A stretch of 64,000 nucleotides of DNA from Streptomyces melanogenes. GTDB lineage: Bacteria; Actinomycetota; Actinomycetes; Streptomycetales; Streptomycetaceae. The notes beneath the pieces are model-generated. The model was not told the DNA's origin. It ran no database searches and saw only the letters and a list, made by a program, of their open reading frames with translations. Positions 25,486 through 34,218 of the stretch are shown piece after piece; positions within the stretch are counted from its first letter, which is position 1, and every line of letters begins with the position of its first letter. Position numbers and translations under genes: made by a program. The stretch spans positions 62,001 to 126,000 of the forward strand of contig NZ_BMTS01000010.1 in the NCBI RefSeq assembly GCF_014649795.1, written 5' to 3'.

Positions 25486-27012
25486 TCAGCCGATGCTCCG
25501 GAAGGCCAGCACCGCGTTGTGGCCGCCGAAGCCGAACGAGTCGCTGAGCGCGATGTCGCCGTCCAGCGGCAGCGAGCGCGGGCTGCGGCGCACGACGTCG
25601 AGGGCGATCCCGTCCTCGACGTCGTCGCACCCGGCCGTCGGCGGAATCAGCCCGTCCCGCAGCGCCAGGACGGTGGCGATGGCCTCCACGCCGCCCGCGC
25701 CGCCCTGGAGGTGGCCGAGCGCGCCCTTGTTGGCGGTGACCGGGACGTCCGGGGTGTGGGCGCCCAGGACCCGGCCGAGCGCCCGCGCCTCGGCCCGGTC
25801 GCCCTCGACCGTGGCGGTGGCGTGGGCGTTGACGTGGACCACGTCCGCCGCTGTGGCGTCCGCGTCCGCGAGGGCCGCCCGCAGCGCCGCCTCGATGCCG
25901 CGGCCGCCCGGTTCGGGGGCCGCCATGTGGAAGGCGTCGGCCGACAGACCCCAGCCGGCGGCCTCGCAGTAGATGCGCGCGCCCCGGGCCCGGGCGTGCT
26001 CCTCGGCCTCCAGGACCAGCACGCCCGCGCCCTCGCCGAGGACGAATCCGTCCCGTTTCTTGTCGAACGGGCGCGACGCGGACGCCGGTTCGTCGTTGCG
26101 GGTGGAAACAGCTCTCATCGCCGCGAAGGCGGCCAGGATCGCCGGGGTGATCACGGCTTCGGTGCCGCCCGCCACCACCAGGTCGAGGTGCCCGTCGCGG
26201 ACGCGGTCCACGGCCCGCCCGATGGCCTCGGTGCCGGAGGCGCAGGCCGACACGACCGTGCCGGCCTCGCCCAGGATGCCGAGGTCGATGGAGATCTGGG
26301 CGGCCGCCGAGGACGGCACCAGCATCGGCGCGGTGTGCGGCGACACCGCGCGCGGGCCCCGCTGCTCAAGCCGGTGCTGGGCCTCGACGAGCACCGGCGC
26401 GCCGCCGATGATCGACCCCAGCGACACCCCGGCCCGGGTGGGCAGCAGCCCGCTCTCGCGGGCGCCCTCCAGGTCGAGCCCGGCGTCCTGCCAGGCTTCG
26501 CGCGCGGCGAGCACGGCCAGTTGCGCGGACCGGTTCATCCGCCGCGCCACCGGCCTGGGCAGCAGGTCCGCCGGGTCCACCGCGGCCCGCGCGGCGAGGC
26601 GCACCGGCAGCCCGTCGAACTCCTCGCCCTCCAGCAGCCCCACCGCCGAGCGCCCCGACAGCAGCCCCTGCCAGAGCCCGGCGACGTCGGGGCCGAGCGG
26701 GGTGAGCGCGCCGATGCCGGTGACCACGACCCGCCGTCTGCCGCCGCCGGGCCCCTCGGGCTGGGTCGCGTCGGCGGGGTCGACCCGGCCGACCCGCACC
26801 ACCTGGCGCTCGCGCCGGTCGAGGAGGCGCTCCTGGTCGGGGCCGCCGCCCACCGGGCGCAGGACGAGCCGGGTGCGGGCCTCGCTGACGGGCGCGGTGC
26901 GCACCACGACGTGCCAGCGGTCCACGCCGGTCGCCACGACATCGCCCGGTACGAGTTCTCCGGTGGTGAGGAGCCAGCACTCCCCGCCCATGACCGACTC
27001 TTCGCTCATCAC
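25486..27012 (-). CDS. Beta-ketoacyl synthase with extra N-terminal domain
   Basis: A 508-residue protein. Residues about 94-508 are a FabF/KasA-like condensing enzyme: nucleophile C257 in VSACASGTE, His in VNAHATATVEGDRAEA (H397) and in KGALGHLQGGAGG (H434), so the Cys-His-His triad is complete. In front is a domain of about 80 residues (ELVPGDVVATGVDRWHVVV...RERQVVRVGRV) that looks like a small beta-barrel and is not part of normal FabF. No ACP or fatty-acid genes adjoin it. GTG-ATG tandem start with a weak ribosome site. Specialised lipid or polyketide priming is possible but unproven. Confidence 0.82.
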   Translation of the reverse strand: MMSEESVMGGECWLLTTGELVPGDVVATGVDRWHVVVRTAPVSEARTRLVLRPVGGGPDQERLLDRRERQVVRVGRVDPADATQPEGPGGGRRRVVVTGIGALTPLGPDVAGLWQGLLSGRSAVGLLEGEEFDGLPVRLAARAAVDPADLLPRPVARRMNRSAQLAVLAAREAWQDAGLDLEGARESGLLPTRAGVSLGSIIGGAPVLVEAQHRLEQRGPRAVSPHTAPMLVPSSAAAQISIDLGILGEAGTVVSACASGTEAIGRAVDRVRDGHLDLVVAGGTEAVITPAILAAFAAMRAVSTRNDEPASASRPFDKKRDGFVLGEGAGVLVLEAEEHARARGARIYCEAAGWGLSADAFHMAAPEPGGRGIEAALRAALADADATAADVVHVNAHATATVEGDRAEARALGRVLGAHTPDVPVTANKGALGHLQGGAGGVEAIATVLALRDGLIPPTAGCDDVEDGIALDVVRRSPRSLPLDGDIALSDSFGFGGHNAVLAFRSIG

Positions 27013-27191
27013 GGCATCCCGGTTCGCGCATGGGAACGACTCCAGGGCGTCATACCAGCCCCATGAAGTCGATAAAGCGATCTGGAAACATCTTGCCCGG
27101 GCCGGCCCGCACCAGCACCTCGGCGGGCCCGGCGCGGCCCCCGACGCCCGGCCCTTTTCCCCGCTGTCCGACCAGTCGGTACGGTCCCGGC

Positions 27192-28367
27192 ATGTCCTCC
27201 ATGACTGAGCCCGTACCGCCGGTCCACGGCCACTGCGACGCCCGCTTCGAGGCCGTCCGCACCGCCTTCGAGGAGAACTTCCGCGACCGCGCCGAGCTGG
27301 GCGCCGCCGTCAGCGTCCTCGTCGACGGCGTGAACGTCGTCGACCTGTGGGCGGGCTGGGCCGACGGCGCCCGGACCCGCCCGTGGGAGCGGGACACCGT
27401 GGCCAACGTGTGGTCCACGACCAAGGGCCCGACCGCCCTGTGCGCGCACCTGCTCGCCGACCGCGGGCTGCTCGACCTGGACGCGCCGGTCGCCGCCTAC
27501 TGGCCCGAGTTCGCGGCCGGGGGCAAGGAGTCCGTCCTCGTACGCCATCTGCTCGCGCACCGCGCCGGGCTCGCCGGGCTGCGCGAGCCGCACACCCTCG
27601 CCGACCTCTACGACTGGGAGACGACCACCGCACGGCTTGCCGCGATGGAGCCGTGGTGGGAGCCGGACACCCGGTCCGGGTACCACGCGCTCACCTTCGG
27701 CCATCTGGTGGGCGAGGTGGTCCGGCGGGTCACCGGGGTGCTGCCCGGCGAGTTCCTGCACCGGGAGGTGACCGGGCCGCTGGGCCTGGACTTCACCGTC
27801 GGGCTCGACGCCAAGGAGGCCGGCCGCGCCGCCGAGCTGGTGCATCCGCCGGTCGCCGACAGCAGTCAACTAGCCGCGCTCTTCGCCCGGTTGGAGCCGG
27901 TGGCGGTCGCCGCGCTCGCCAACCCGCCCACCGGAGCGGCCGACGCCAACACCCCCGAGTGGCGGGCCGCCGAGATACCGGCGGCCAACGGCCACGGCAC
28001 CGCCCGCGCGATCGCCGCGCTGTACGGGATCTTCGCCCGGCGGGGCCGCTGCGGCGACCGCCGCGTCCTGTCGCCGGAGGCCGCCGAGCGGGTCCGCGAG
28101 GGCCAGGGTTCCTGCCGCGACCTGGCGATCGGCGCGGGCTTCGTCCACGAGACCGAGCTCGGCCTCGGCCTGTGGCTGAGCGGCCCCAACCGCTCCTACG
28201 GCCCCAACCCGCGCGCGCTCGGCCACGACGGCTTCGGCGGCTCCTGCGGTCTGGCCGACCCGGAGGCGGGGCTCTCCCTCGGTTACACCATGAACCGCAT
28301 GGGCTCCCACATCGTGGACGACCCGCGCAAGATGGCGCTGGTCGAGGCCGTCTACAGCGCGCTGTGA
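27192..28367 (+). CDS. Serine beta-lactamase-like hydrolase (EstB type)
   Basis: A 391-residue cytoplasmic serine hydrolase of the beta-lactamase/esterase family VIII. The catalytic SxxK is WSTTK (S75, K78), the second motif YHA is in SGYHALTFGHLVGEVV, and the C-terminal GHDGFGGSCGLADPEAGLSLGYTMNRM segment closes the active site. Lacks a signal peptide, so it is probably an esterase rather than a resistance enzyme. Start at 27192 (or the ATG three codons later); the frame upstream is not protein-like. Divergent from the ketosynthase gene with a 179-bp gap that shows no clear operator. Confidence 0.88.
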   Translation: MSSMTEPVPPVHGHCDARFEAVRTAFEENFRDRAELGAAVSVLVDGVNVVDLWAGWADGARTRPWERDTVANVWSTTKGPTALCAHLLADRGLLDLDAPVAAYWPEFAAGGKESVLVRHLLAHRAGLAGLREPHTLADLYDWETTTARLAAMEPWWEPDTRSGYHALTFGHLVGEVVRRVTGVLPGEFLHREVTGPLGLDFTVGLDAKEAGRAAELVHPPVADSSQLAALFARLEPVAVAALANPPTGAADANTPEWRAAEIPAANGHGTARAIAALYGIFARRGRCGDRRVLSPEAAERVREGQGSCRDLAIGAGFVHETELGLGLWLSGPNRSYGPNPRALGHDGFGGSCGLADPEAGLSLGYTMNRMGSHIVDDPRKMALVEAVYSAL

Positions 28368-28383
28368 ACCCCGGGCGCGGAGG

Positions 28384-29433
28384 TCAGGGGCGGCCCGCCT
28401 CCGGGACCGCCTCGCCGCGCCGCACCGGCTCCGGCGGGGTGCCGTCCCCGAACGGGCGGCCACCGAGCTGCTCACGGTGATGGGGCGTCAGCCAGCCGGA
28501 GAGATCGGGGCCGACGGGCACGATCCCGGTCGGGTTGAGGCCGGACTGCACGATGTAGTAGTGCCGCTTGATGTGGTCGAAGTCGACGGTGTCGCCGAAG
28601 CCCGGGGTCTGGAAGAGGTCCCGGGCGTAGGCCCACAGCACCGGGTCCTCGATCAGTTTGTTCCGGTTGCACTTGAAGTGGCCGTGGTAGACGGCGTCGA
28701 AGCGCACCAGCGTGGTGAACAGTCGGATGTCCGCCTCGGTGATGGTGTCCCCGACCAGGTAGCGGCGGTCCGCGAGGCGCCCGGAGAGCAGGTCGAGGCG
28801 GCGGAACACATCGCGGTGGGCGTCCTCGTACTCCCGCTGCCCGGTGGCGAACCCGGCCCGGTACACGCCGTTGTTGAGGTCGCGGTAGACGGCGTCCATG
28901 ACCTCGTCGATCTCGTCGCGCAGCTTCTCCGGGTAGAGGTCGGGCGCGCCCGCCCGGTGCAGCTCGCGCCACTCGGTGGCCAGGTCCAGGGTGATCCGCT
29001 GGAAGTCGTTGGTGACCAGCTCGCCGCTGGGCGCGTCCACGATCGCCGGGACGCTGACGCCGCCCGAGTAGCCGGGCTCGCGCGCCTCGTACGCCTCGGC
29101 GAGGTAGCGGATGCCGAGCACCGGGTCCCGGCCGTCCGGGTTGAGCGTGAAGCGCCAGCTGCGGTCGTCCTGGATGGGGTCGGCGACCGCCAGCGAGAGC
29201 GCGTCGTCCAGGCCGAGGAGGCGCCGGGAGACCAGGGCGCGGCTCGCCCAGGGGCAGGCGCGGCTGACGACCAGCCGGTAGCGGCCGTACTCGACGGGCC
29301 AGCTGTCGCGCCCGTCCCGGGTGATGCGGTCCACGAAGTGGCTGCGCGAGCGCTTGAACGGGCGGCTCCCGTATCCCGCGTTGCCGCCGCTGCCCTCCAG
29401 GCCCGCCGTGTCGCTGTCGTCGGGGCGGCTCAT
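28384..29433 (-). CDS. Glutathionyl-hydroquinone reductase-like GST (Xi class)
   Basis: A 349-residue protein of the YqjG/ECM4 family. The thioredoxin-like domain holds the catalytic CPW motif (RACPWASRAL, C60), and the helical domain carries NNGVYRAGFATGQREYEDA, EADIRLFTTLVRFDAVYHGHFKCN and HIKRHYYIVQSGLNPTGIVPVGP, all family hallmarks. It reduces thiol-conjugated quinones. Streptomyces makes mycothiol, so the physiological thiol may differ from glutathione. Excellent ribosome site AAGGAGACGGGG. Converges on the beta-lactamase-like gene after 16 bp. Confidence 0.9.
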   Translation of the reverse strand: MSRPDDSDTAGLEGSGGNAGYGSRPFKRSRSHFVDRITRDGRDSWPVEYGRYRLVVSRACPWASRALVSRRLLGLDDALSLAVADPIQDDRSWRFTLNPDGRDPVLGIRYLAEAYEAREPGYSGGVSVPAIVDAPSGELVTNDFQRITLDLATEWRELHRAGAPDLYPEKLRDEIDEVMDAVYRDLNNGVYRAGFATGQREYEDAHRDVFRRLDLLSGRLADRRYLVGDTITEADIRLFTTLVRFDAVYHGHFKCNRNKLIEDPVLWAYARDLFQTPGFGDTVDFDHIKRHYYIVQSGLNPTGIVPVGPDLSGWLTPHHREQLGGRPFGDGTPPEPVRRGEAVPEAGRP

Positions 29434-29554
29434 CCCCGTCTCCTTCCCGCTGGACTCGCGTGCTCGGTGCGATCCTTCCCCCGAAGCGCGGGATCTCCCG
29501 CCGGATGAGCCGCCCGGTCGAGCGCGTGTCCCCCCGTCGGGGGTCGGCGCGGGC

Positions 29555-30766
29555 CTAGCTGAACGGGTCGAGCGTGAGGTACGCCTGCCTCGGATCCCCG
29601 TCGTTCACCAGCGACTCGTGGTTGCCGACGTCGTCGAAGGCGAAGGCGTACGCTTTGCCGTCGGCCATCCGGGCGTGGATCTCGCGGGCGTACTGGTTGG
29701 TCACCGCGTCCTGGTAGAAGGCGCCGGACCCGGTGTCGGGCTGGTTGGGGTTGACCAGCAGCGTGGAGCGGTTGTAGCCCGCGCACAGGGTGCGCGAGAT
29801 CGGGCCGCGTACCAGGTCGTTCGGGGCGTCGAGCAGTTTGTAGCAGCCGAAGACGCTGTCGGAGTCGGGCTTCTGGAAGCTGGTGACGACCGCGCCCGCG
29901 CTGTTGGTGAAGTTCATCGTGGAGCCCGAGACCCGGCCGAAGTACTTGGTGTTCGGCTGGTCGGCGAAGGGCGTGACGGTCAGCGTGGAGGTGCTGTACT
30001 TCTGCCAGACCCGGTTGATGTAGTCGTCGAGGACGGTCCTCGCCAGGGCGCCCGACTCGATGCCGTGGCCGGGGGCGAGCGCGCGCAGGACCGTTCCGTC
30101 GGGCCGCGTCTGGATCAGGTTCGCCCAGCCGCCCGGCTTGGCCTTGAGCGCGGTGAAGATGCCGTTGTAGCCGCCGGGCTTGAGGTGCCCGGTCGACTTG
30201 GTGGCGCCGCTCCCGGTCTTGACGCCGACCGCGTAAGGCGCCGAGACCATGTCGACCTGGGTGCTGTTGATCCACAGCCCGGCGTCGTTGAGGGTGTACT
30301 CGGACCAGTTGAAGAGGATGTTCCGGTTCGGGTCGCTCGGATTCTGCACCGCGGGCTGCACCAGACCGCCCGTGGTGAGCTTGAAGACGAGCTTCTGACC
30401 GTACGAGAAGTAGACGCGGCCGGAGAACTTGGGGATCCGGATGGTCGTCGACTGCCCGCTCGCCGGTCCCACGATCGAGGCGTCGGGTGCCGGGGTGGGC
30501 GGGTTGCCCCCGGCCGGCCAGGGGTGGAAGGTGCCGTTGGCGTCGGCCCAGCCCTGCTGGCCGGTCGAGAGCAGCGTTCCGAGGTTGTAGATGTAGACCG
30601 GTTCGCCGCGCCCGGAGTTGTTGGTCACGGTGAGCGGGATGGTCGAGGGCACGGCGGCGGTGGCGGGACCGGCCGCGCCGGCGGCCGTGATGCCCGCTGC
30701 GACGAGCATCGCGGCGACCAGGGGCGCCAGGGGTTTTCCTAGGACAGACACGCTCCAACTCCTCAT
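29555..30766 (-). CDS. Secreted GH64 beta-1,3-glucanase
   Basis: A 403-residue exported enzyme with a signal peptide of about 38 residues. The mature part begins VPSTIPLTVTNNSGRGEPVYIYNLG, typical of GH64 laminaripentaose-producing glucanases and thaumatin-like folds, and continues with FSGRVYFSYGQKLVFKL, ILFNWSEYTLNDAGLWINSTQVDMVSAPYAVGV and the conserved acidic residues of that region (E and D of WSEYTLND, D of TQVDM). No carbohydrate-binding module follows. ATG at 30766 is chosen from the signal peptide; the ribosome site is weak. A CebR-like operator and consensus promoter lie directly upstream. Confidence 0.9.
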   Translation of the reverse strand: MRSWSVSVLGKPLAPLVAAMLVAAGITAAGAAGPATAAVPSTIPLTVTNNSGRGEPVYIYNLGTLLSTGQQGWADANGTFHPWPAGGNPPTPAPDASIVGPASGQSTTIRIPKFSGRVYFSYGQKLVFKLTTGGLVQPAVQNPSDPNRNILFNWSEYTLNDAGLWINSTQVDMVSAPYAVGVKTGSGATKSTGHLKPGGYNGIFTALKAKPGGWANLIQTRPDGTVLRALAPGHGIESGALARTVLDDYINRVWQKYSTSTLTVTPFADQPNTKYFGRVSGSTMNFTNSAGAVVTSFQKPDSDSVFGCYKLLDAPNDLVRGPISRTLCAGYNRSTLLVNPNQPDTGSGAFYQDAVTNQYAREIHARMADGKAYAFAFDDVGNHESLVNDGDPRQAYLTLDPFS

Positions 30767-30823
30767 CGGGTCCGGCGGGTTGCGTGGGGGGCGCCGCGAG
30801 GAGGAATGGTTTCTTCCACCTCG

Positions 30824-30865
30824 TGAGAGCGCTCTCAGAATCGTCCCGGGAGGAGGGTGTGTCAA
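30824..30865 (-). promoter_or_regulatory. GH64 promoter with CebR-like palindrome TGAGAGCGCTCTCA
   Basis: On the minus strand TTGACA (30860-30865) and GATTCT (30837-30842) are separated by exactly 17 bp. The 14-bp perfect palindrome TGAGAGCGCTCTCA (30824-30837) begins at the last -10 base and covers the expected start site. It differs from the CebR/CelR consensus TGGGAGCGCTCCCA only by a symmetric G-to-A change. A LacI-type repressor that responds to a beta-glucan oligosaccharide is therefore likely. Confidence 0.75.
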
Positions 30866-30959
30866 TCCGCTTGCGTCAACTTCCTTGAGGGAGAAGGGGT
30901 GTTGGCGGGGTCCGATCGTTCACTTGGTGTGCACGGACCCCGCCGTCGTCTCCGTACGG

Positions 30960-32510
30960 CTAGGACCTCGGTGCCACCGAGATCACCCGACCCCGGTCCA
31001 CCCAGCCGCCGTGGCCGTCGCCGCCCGCCCAGGCGCGCACGGACGCCGCCGTGGCCGAGGGGCCCGCCACGATGTAGTCGGCGTTGCCGTCCCCGCTGAA
31101 GTCGGCCAGCGACACCCGGGCGGTGTCGGTGGTGGAGCCGGTGGTGGTGTTGCCCAGGTCGACCCAGCTGCCCCGGCCGTCGCCGCCCCGGTTGAGGAAG
31201 CTGCGGACCGCGCCGTTCGCCGCCACCACGCTGTAGTCGGCGCGGCCGTCGTCGTCGAGGTCGGCGAACCGCGCCCGGCTCGCGTCGGCGGTCACCCCGG
31301 TGGCGACCCGGCCCCAGTCCGTCCAGCCGCCGCGGCCGTCGCCGCCCCGGTTGAGCAGGACCCGTACCTCACCACTGGCGCCGAGGGTGACGTAGTCGGT
31401 CCGGCCGTCGCCGTCGAAGTCGGCGAACACCACCTGGCCCGGGTCCGCCGTGGTGCCCTCGGTGACCTGCCCCAGCGCCTGCCAGCCGCCGTGCGGGTCG
31501 CCGCCCCGGTTGAGGAAGACGCGTACGGCGCCGTTCGCGTCCAGAGTGACGCAGTCGGCGCGGCCGTCGCCGTCGAAGTCCGCGAACCGCACCCGGGCCG
31601 GGGCGGCGGGCAGGCCCCGGACGACCCGGCCGAGCGGCTTCCAGCCGCCGCGCCCGTTGCCGCCCCGGTTGAGGCGGACGGACGCGCCGCCGTGCCCGTC
31701 CAGCGTGAACTGGTCCATGCGGCGGTCGCCGTCGAAGTCCGCCCAGCGCACGGCGTTCGCCCCGCCCGCCTCCGTGCCCGCGCCGAGCGCCGGGCCTCCG
31801 GACTCCCAGCCCCGCCGCCACACCGCGTCCAGCGGCTTGAAGAAGGACCAGGCCATCCGCCGGAACCCGGCGTCGTTGGGGTGGAGCTGGTCGACGAACT
31901 CGGCCTGGGTGAGCGCGGGCGGCTCCACATAGCGGAACTTCCGCCCCGCCCGGCGTTCGATGTCCTCCAGCGCCTTGGCCCGTACGTTGAACGCCTTGGC
32001 GGGCGCCTCCAGGCCGCTCGTCGTGGGGATGAGGCCCATCACCAGGACGGTGACGCCCGGCTTGTCCGCGTAGATCCGGTCGACCAGGGCCGCGAGCCGG
32101 TCGGGGGCGTGCGGCAGGTCGATGCCCCGGGCGATGTCGTTGATCCCGATGTGGAGCAGCACGACGTCGGGGCGGGCGCCGGCCATCCAGCCGTCGATGC
32201 CGTCGCGCAGCTGGTCGATGACGTAGCCGCTGTGGCCCTCGTTGGAGAAGTCGGCGAAGCTGCCGGAGGCCTTGGAGCCCACGAACCGTACGGTGTAGCG
32301 GCTTTCGAGCCGCATGATCTGCCACAGCGGGCGCCGGTAGGAGGAGAGGGTGGGGCTGCCGCCGCCCCAGGTGATCGAGTCGCCCAGCGGCATCACCCGC
32401 AGCACCGGCGTGCCCTTGTGGTCGGCGGACGAGGGGCTCGCGGGCAGCGTCACCAGGGAGAGGGCGCCCGCGAGGGCGAGGAGGGAGCGGGTCAACCGGA
32501 TTCGTCTCAT
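30960..32510 (-). CDS. Secreted SGNH hydrolase with FG-GAP repeats
   Basis: A 516-residue exported protein: signal peptide (1 to about 29), an SGNH/GDSL hydrolase domain (about 35-235) with block I MPLGDSITWGG (S45), block III GINDIARG and block V FVDQLHPND, then about five 55-60-residue FG-GAP/VCBS-like repeats (about 250-505). Each repeat has a calcium-binding DxDxDGxxD-type core (for example FADFDGDGRAD) and ends VRVFLNRGGDxxGGW. The repeats probably form a beta-propeller that binds polysaccharide or protein. Acetyl-xylan or other glycan esterase activity is plausible. Upstream gap (32511-32789) shows no clear promoter. Confidence 0.88.
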   Translation of the reverse strand: MRRIRLTRSLLALAGALSLVTLPASPSSADHKGTPVLRVMPLGDSITWGGGSPTLSSYRRPLWQIMRLESRYTVRFVGSKASGSFADFSNEGHSGYVIDQLRDGIDGWMAGARPDVVLLHIGINDIARGIDLPHAPDRLAALVDRIYADKPGVTVLVMGLIPTTSGLEAPAKAFNVRAKALEDIERRAGRKFRYVEPPALTQAEFVDQLHPNDAGFRRMAWSFFKPLDAVWRRGWESGGPALGAGTEAGGANAVRWADFDGDRRMDQFTLDGHGGASVRLNRGGNGRGGWKPLGRVVRGLPAAPARVRFADFDGDGRADCVTLDANGAVRVFLNRGGDPHGGWQALGQVTEGTTADPGQVVFADFDGDGRTDYVTLGASGEVRVLLNRGGDGRGGWTDWGRVATGVTADASRARFADLDDDGRADYSVVAANGAVRSFLNRGGDGRGSWVDLGNTTTGSTTDTARVSLADFSGDGNADYIVAGPSATAASVRAWAGGDGHGGWVDRGRVISVAPRS

Positions 32511-32789
32511 GATCTTCCTCCAGCCGGAAAGGCGCCGGTGACGCCTTGTCTTGACGGGGCATCAGTTGCCACGGCAGTCATGGGATCACTCCCGACCACC
32601 GTCTCGCGCGTTCTTGTACAGCAGGAGAACCCGGCCGGAGCAGCGGACGGCGCCCGTGTTGACGCACGCTGGACGAGGAACGGGGCGCGGACGCCCCCTT
32701 GCCCGCATGACGAGCCGCGCGCACGGTACTCGCAGGACGACAACGCGCGGACCCCGCGCGCCGACCCCGACCCCAGGAGGTGGCTTCGG

Positions 32790-33290
32790 ATGACGGAGCC
32801 GATCAGCCCGGCCGTTGAGAAACCCGACACCGACGAATACCGCACCGGTACTACGGGCACCACCCTGCAGACCGCGCGGAGCGGTGCGGGTCAGCCACCC
32901 GCGACCCGGGGCCGGACGACGATCGCCGGGGGCGTGGTGGAGAAGATCGCCGGGCTCGCGGCGCGCGAGGTTCCTGGCATCCACGCGCTGGGCGGCGGGT
33001 TCGCCCGGACCATCGGCGCGATGCGCGACCGGGTGCCGAGGGCGCGCGGCGCGGCCGTCAGCCGGGGCGTGAAGGTGGAGGTCGGCGAGCGGCAGACCGC
33101 CATCGACCTGGACGTGGTGGTGGAGTACGGCGTGAGCATCACGGCGGTCGCGGCGGAGGTGCGCGAGAACGTGATCGCGGCCGTGGAGCGGATGACCGGG
33201 CTTGAGGTCGTGGAGGTCAACATCTCGGTCGACGACGTCCACCTGCCCGACGACGGCTCCTCCGAGGGCTCGGAGGCCCGCGTGCAGTAG
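32790..33290 (+). CDS. Asp23/Gls24-family envelope stress protein
   Basis: A 166-residue protein. After a disordered N-terminus (1 to about 40) comes the Asp23 domain (about 42-150): TTIAGGVVEKIAGLAAREVPGI, GVKVEVGERQTAIDLDVVVEYG and VAAEVRENVIAAVERMTGLEVVEVNISVDDV. Members associate with the membrane or with alkaline and envelope stress responses. The ATG at 32790 is fixed by AGGAGGTG nine bases before it; a much longer frame running upstream is a shadow of the antisense SGNH gene. Stands alone, 102 bp before the flavoprotein gene. Confidence 0.88.
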   Translation: MTEPISPAVEKPDTDEYRTGTTGTTLQTARSGAGQPPATRGRTTIAGGVVEKIAGLAAREVPGIHALGGGFARTIGAMRDRVPRARGAAVSRGVKVEVGERQTAIDLDVVVEYGVSITAVAAEVRENVIAAVERMTGLEVVEVNISVDDVHLPDDGSSEGSEARVQ

Positions 33291-33392
33291 CGGGACCGGG
33301 CCGCCGGCTCATTCGTTCGGGGCCGCCGGGGTGGCCCGGCGGCCCCGGACCCGGGAGGCTGGGGAGGACTTGGACCGCCCCGAGGAGAGCCG

Positions 33393-34109
33393 ATGGCCCC
33401 GACGCCGTACCGCTACGACGACCTGCGCGCCCTCTACGTCAACTGCACGCTCAAGCGCTCCCCCGAGGTCAGCAACACCGAGGGCCTGATCGACCGCAGC
33501 CGCGCGGTGATGGAGGGCAACGGGGTCAGGACGGAGGTGATCCGCGCCGTCGACCACGACATCGCGACCGGGGTCTGGCCCGACATGACGGCGCACGGCT
33601 GGGCGAGCGACGCCTGGCCCGCGCTGTACGAGAAGGTGATGGCGGCCGACATCCTGGTGCTCTGCGGGCCCATCTGGCTGGGCGACAACAGCTCGGTCGC
33701 CAAACGGGTGGTGGAGCGGCTCTACGCCTGCTCCAGCCTGCTGAACGAGCAGGGGCAGTACGCGTATTACGGCCGGGTCGGCGGCTGTCTGATCACCGGC
33801 AACGAGGACGGCGTCAAGCACTGCGCCATGAACCTCCTCTACAGCCTCCAGCACCTCGGCTACACCATCGCGCCGCAGGCCGACGCGGGGTGGATCGGTG
33901 AGGCGGGGCCCGGCCCGTCGTATCTGGACCCGGGCTCGGGCGGCCCCGAGAACGACTTCACCAACCGCAACACGTCCTTCATGAGCTGGAACCTGATGCA
34001 CCTGGCGGCGCTGCTCAAGCGGGCGGGCGGCATCCCCGCGCACGGCAACCAGCGGTCGGCGTGGGACGCGGGCTGCCGGGAGGACTTCGCCAACCCCGAG
34101 CACCGGTGA
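33393..34109 (+). CDS. Flavodoxin-fold NAD(P)H-dependent FMN reductase
   Basis: A 238-residue flavoprotein of the FMN_red family. The phosphate-binding segment is VNCTLKRSPEVSNTEGLIDR (residues about 14-33), followed by the ADILVLCGPIWLGDNSSVAKRVVERL segment that places the isoalloxazine ring, and GGCLITGNEDGVKHCAMNLLYSLQHLGY. Likely reduces quinones, azo compounds or iron chelates. Starts with ATG a few bases after GAGGAGAGCCG. Converges on the conservon operon across a hairpin terminator. Confidence 0.87.
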   Translation: MAPTPYRYDDLRALYVNCTLKRSPEVSNTEGLIDRSRAVMEGNGVRTEVIRAVDHDIATGVWPDMTAHGWASDAWPALYEKVMAADILVLCGPIWLGDNSSVAKRVVERLYACSSLLNEQGQYAYYGRVGGCLITGNEDGVKHCAMNLLYSLQHLGYTIAPQADAGWIGEAGPGPSYLDPGSGGPENDFTNRNTSFMSWNLMHLAALLKRAGGIPAHGNQRSAWDAGCREDFANPEHR

Positions 34110-34173
34110 CCGCCCCCCCTAGCCGACGACCGTCGGCGAGCCCGCTCAGATCGTCCGAAATGAAGCGGTGGAG

Positions 34174-34206
34174 CGGGGGACGCCGCCTTCCTCGCGGCGC
34201 CCCCCG
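34174..34206. terminator. Hairpin terminator between flavoprotein and P450 genes
   Basis: GGGGGACGCCGC (34175-34186) pairs with GCGGCGCCCCCC (34194-34205) with one internal A-C mismatch and a 7-nt loop. It sits 12 bp beyond the P450 stop codon. A smaller dyad GCCGACG-AC-CGTCGGC lies at about 34122-34137. The position serves both converging transcripts. Confidence 0.65.
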
Positions 34207-34218
34207 TACCGCACGCGC

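Noticed and set aside
30618-32789. Long plus-strand frame leading into the Asp23 gene
   Set aside because: Protein-like sequence and the AGGAGGTG ribosome site begin only at 32790; the rest is antisense to the SGNH hydrolase and GH64 genes.
25486-34109. A biosynthetic gene cluster built around the ketosynthase
   Set aside because: There is no ACP, acyltransferase, ketoreductase or tailoring set; neighbours are unrelated housekeeping or degradative genes.
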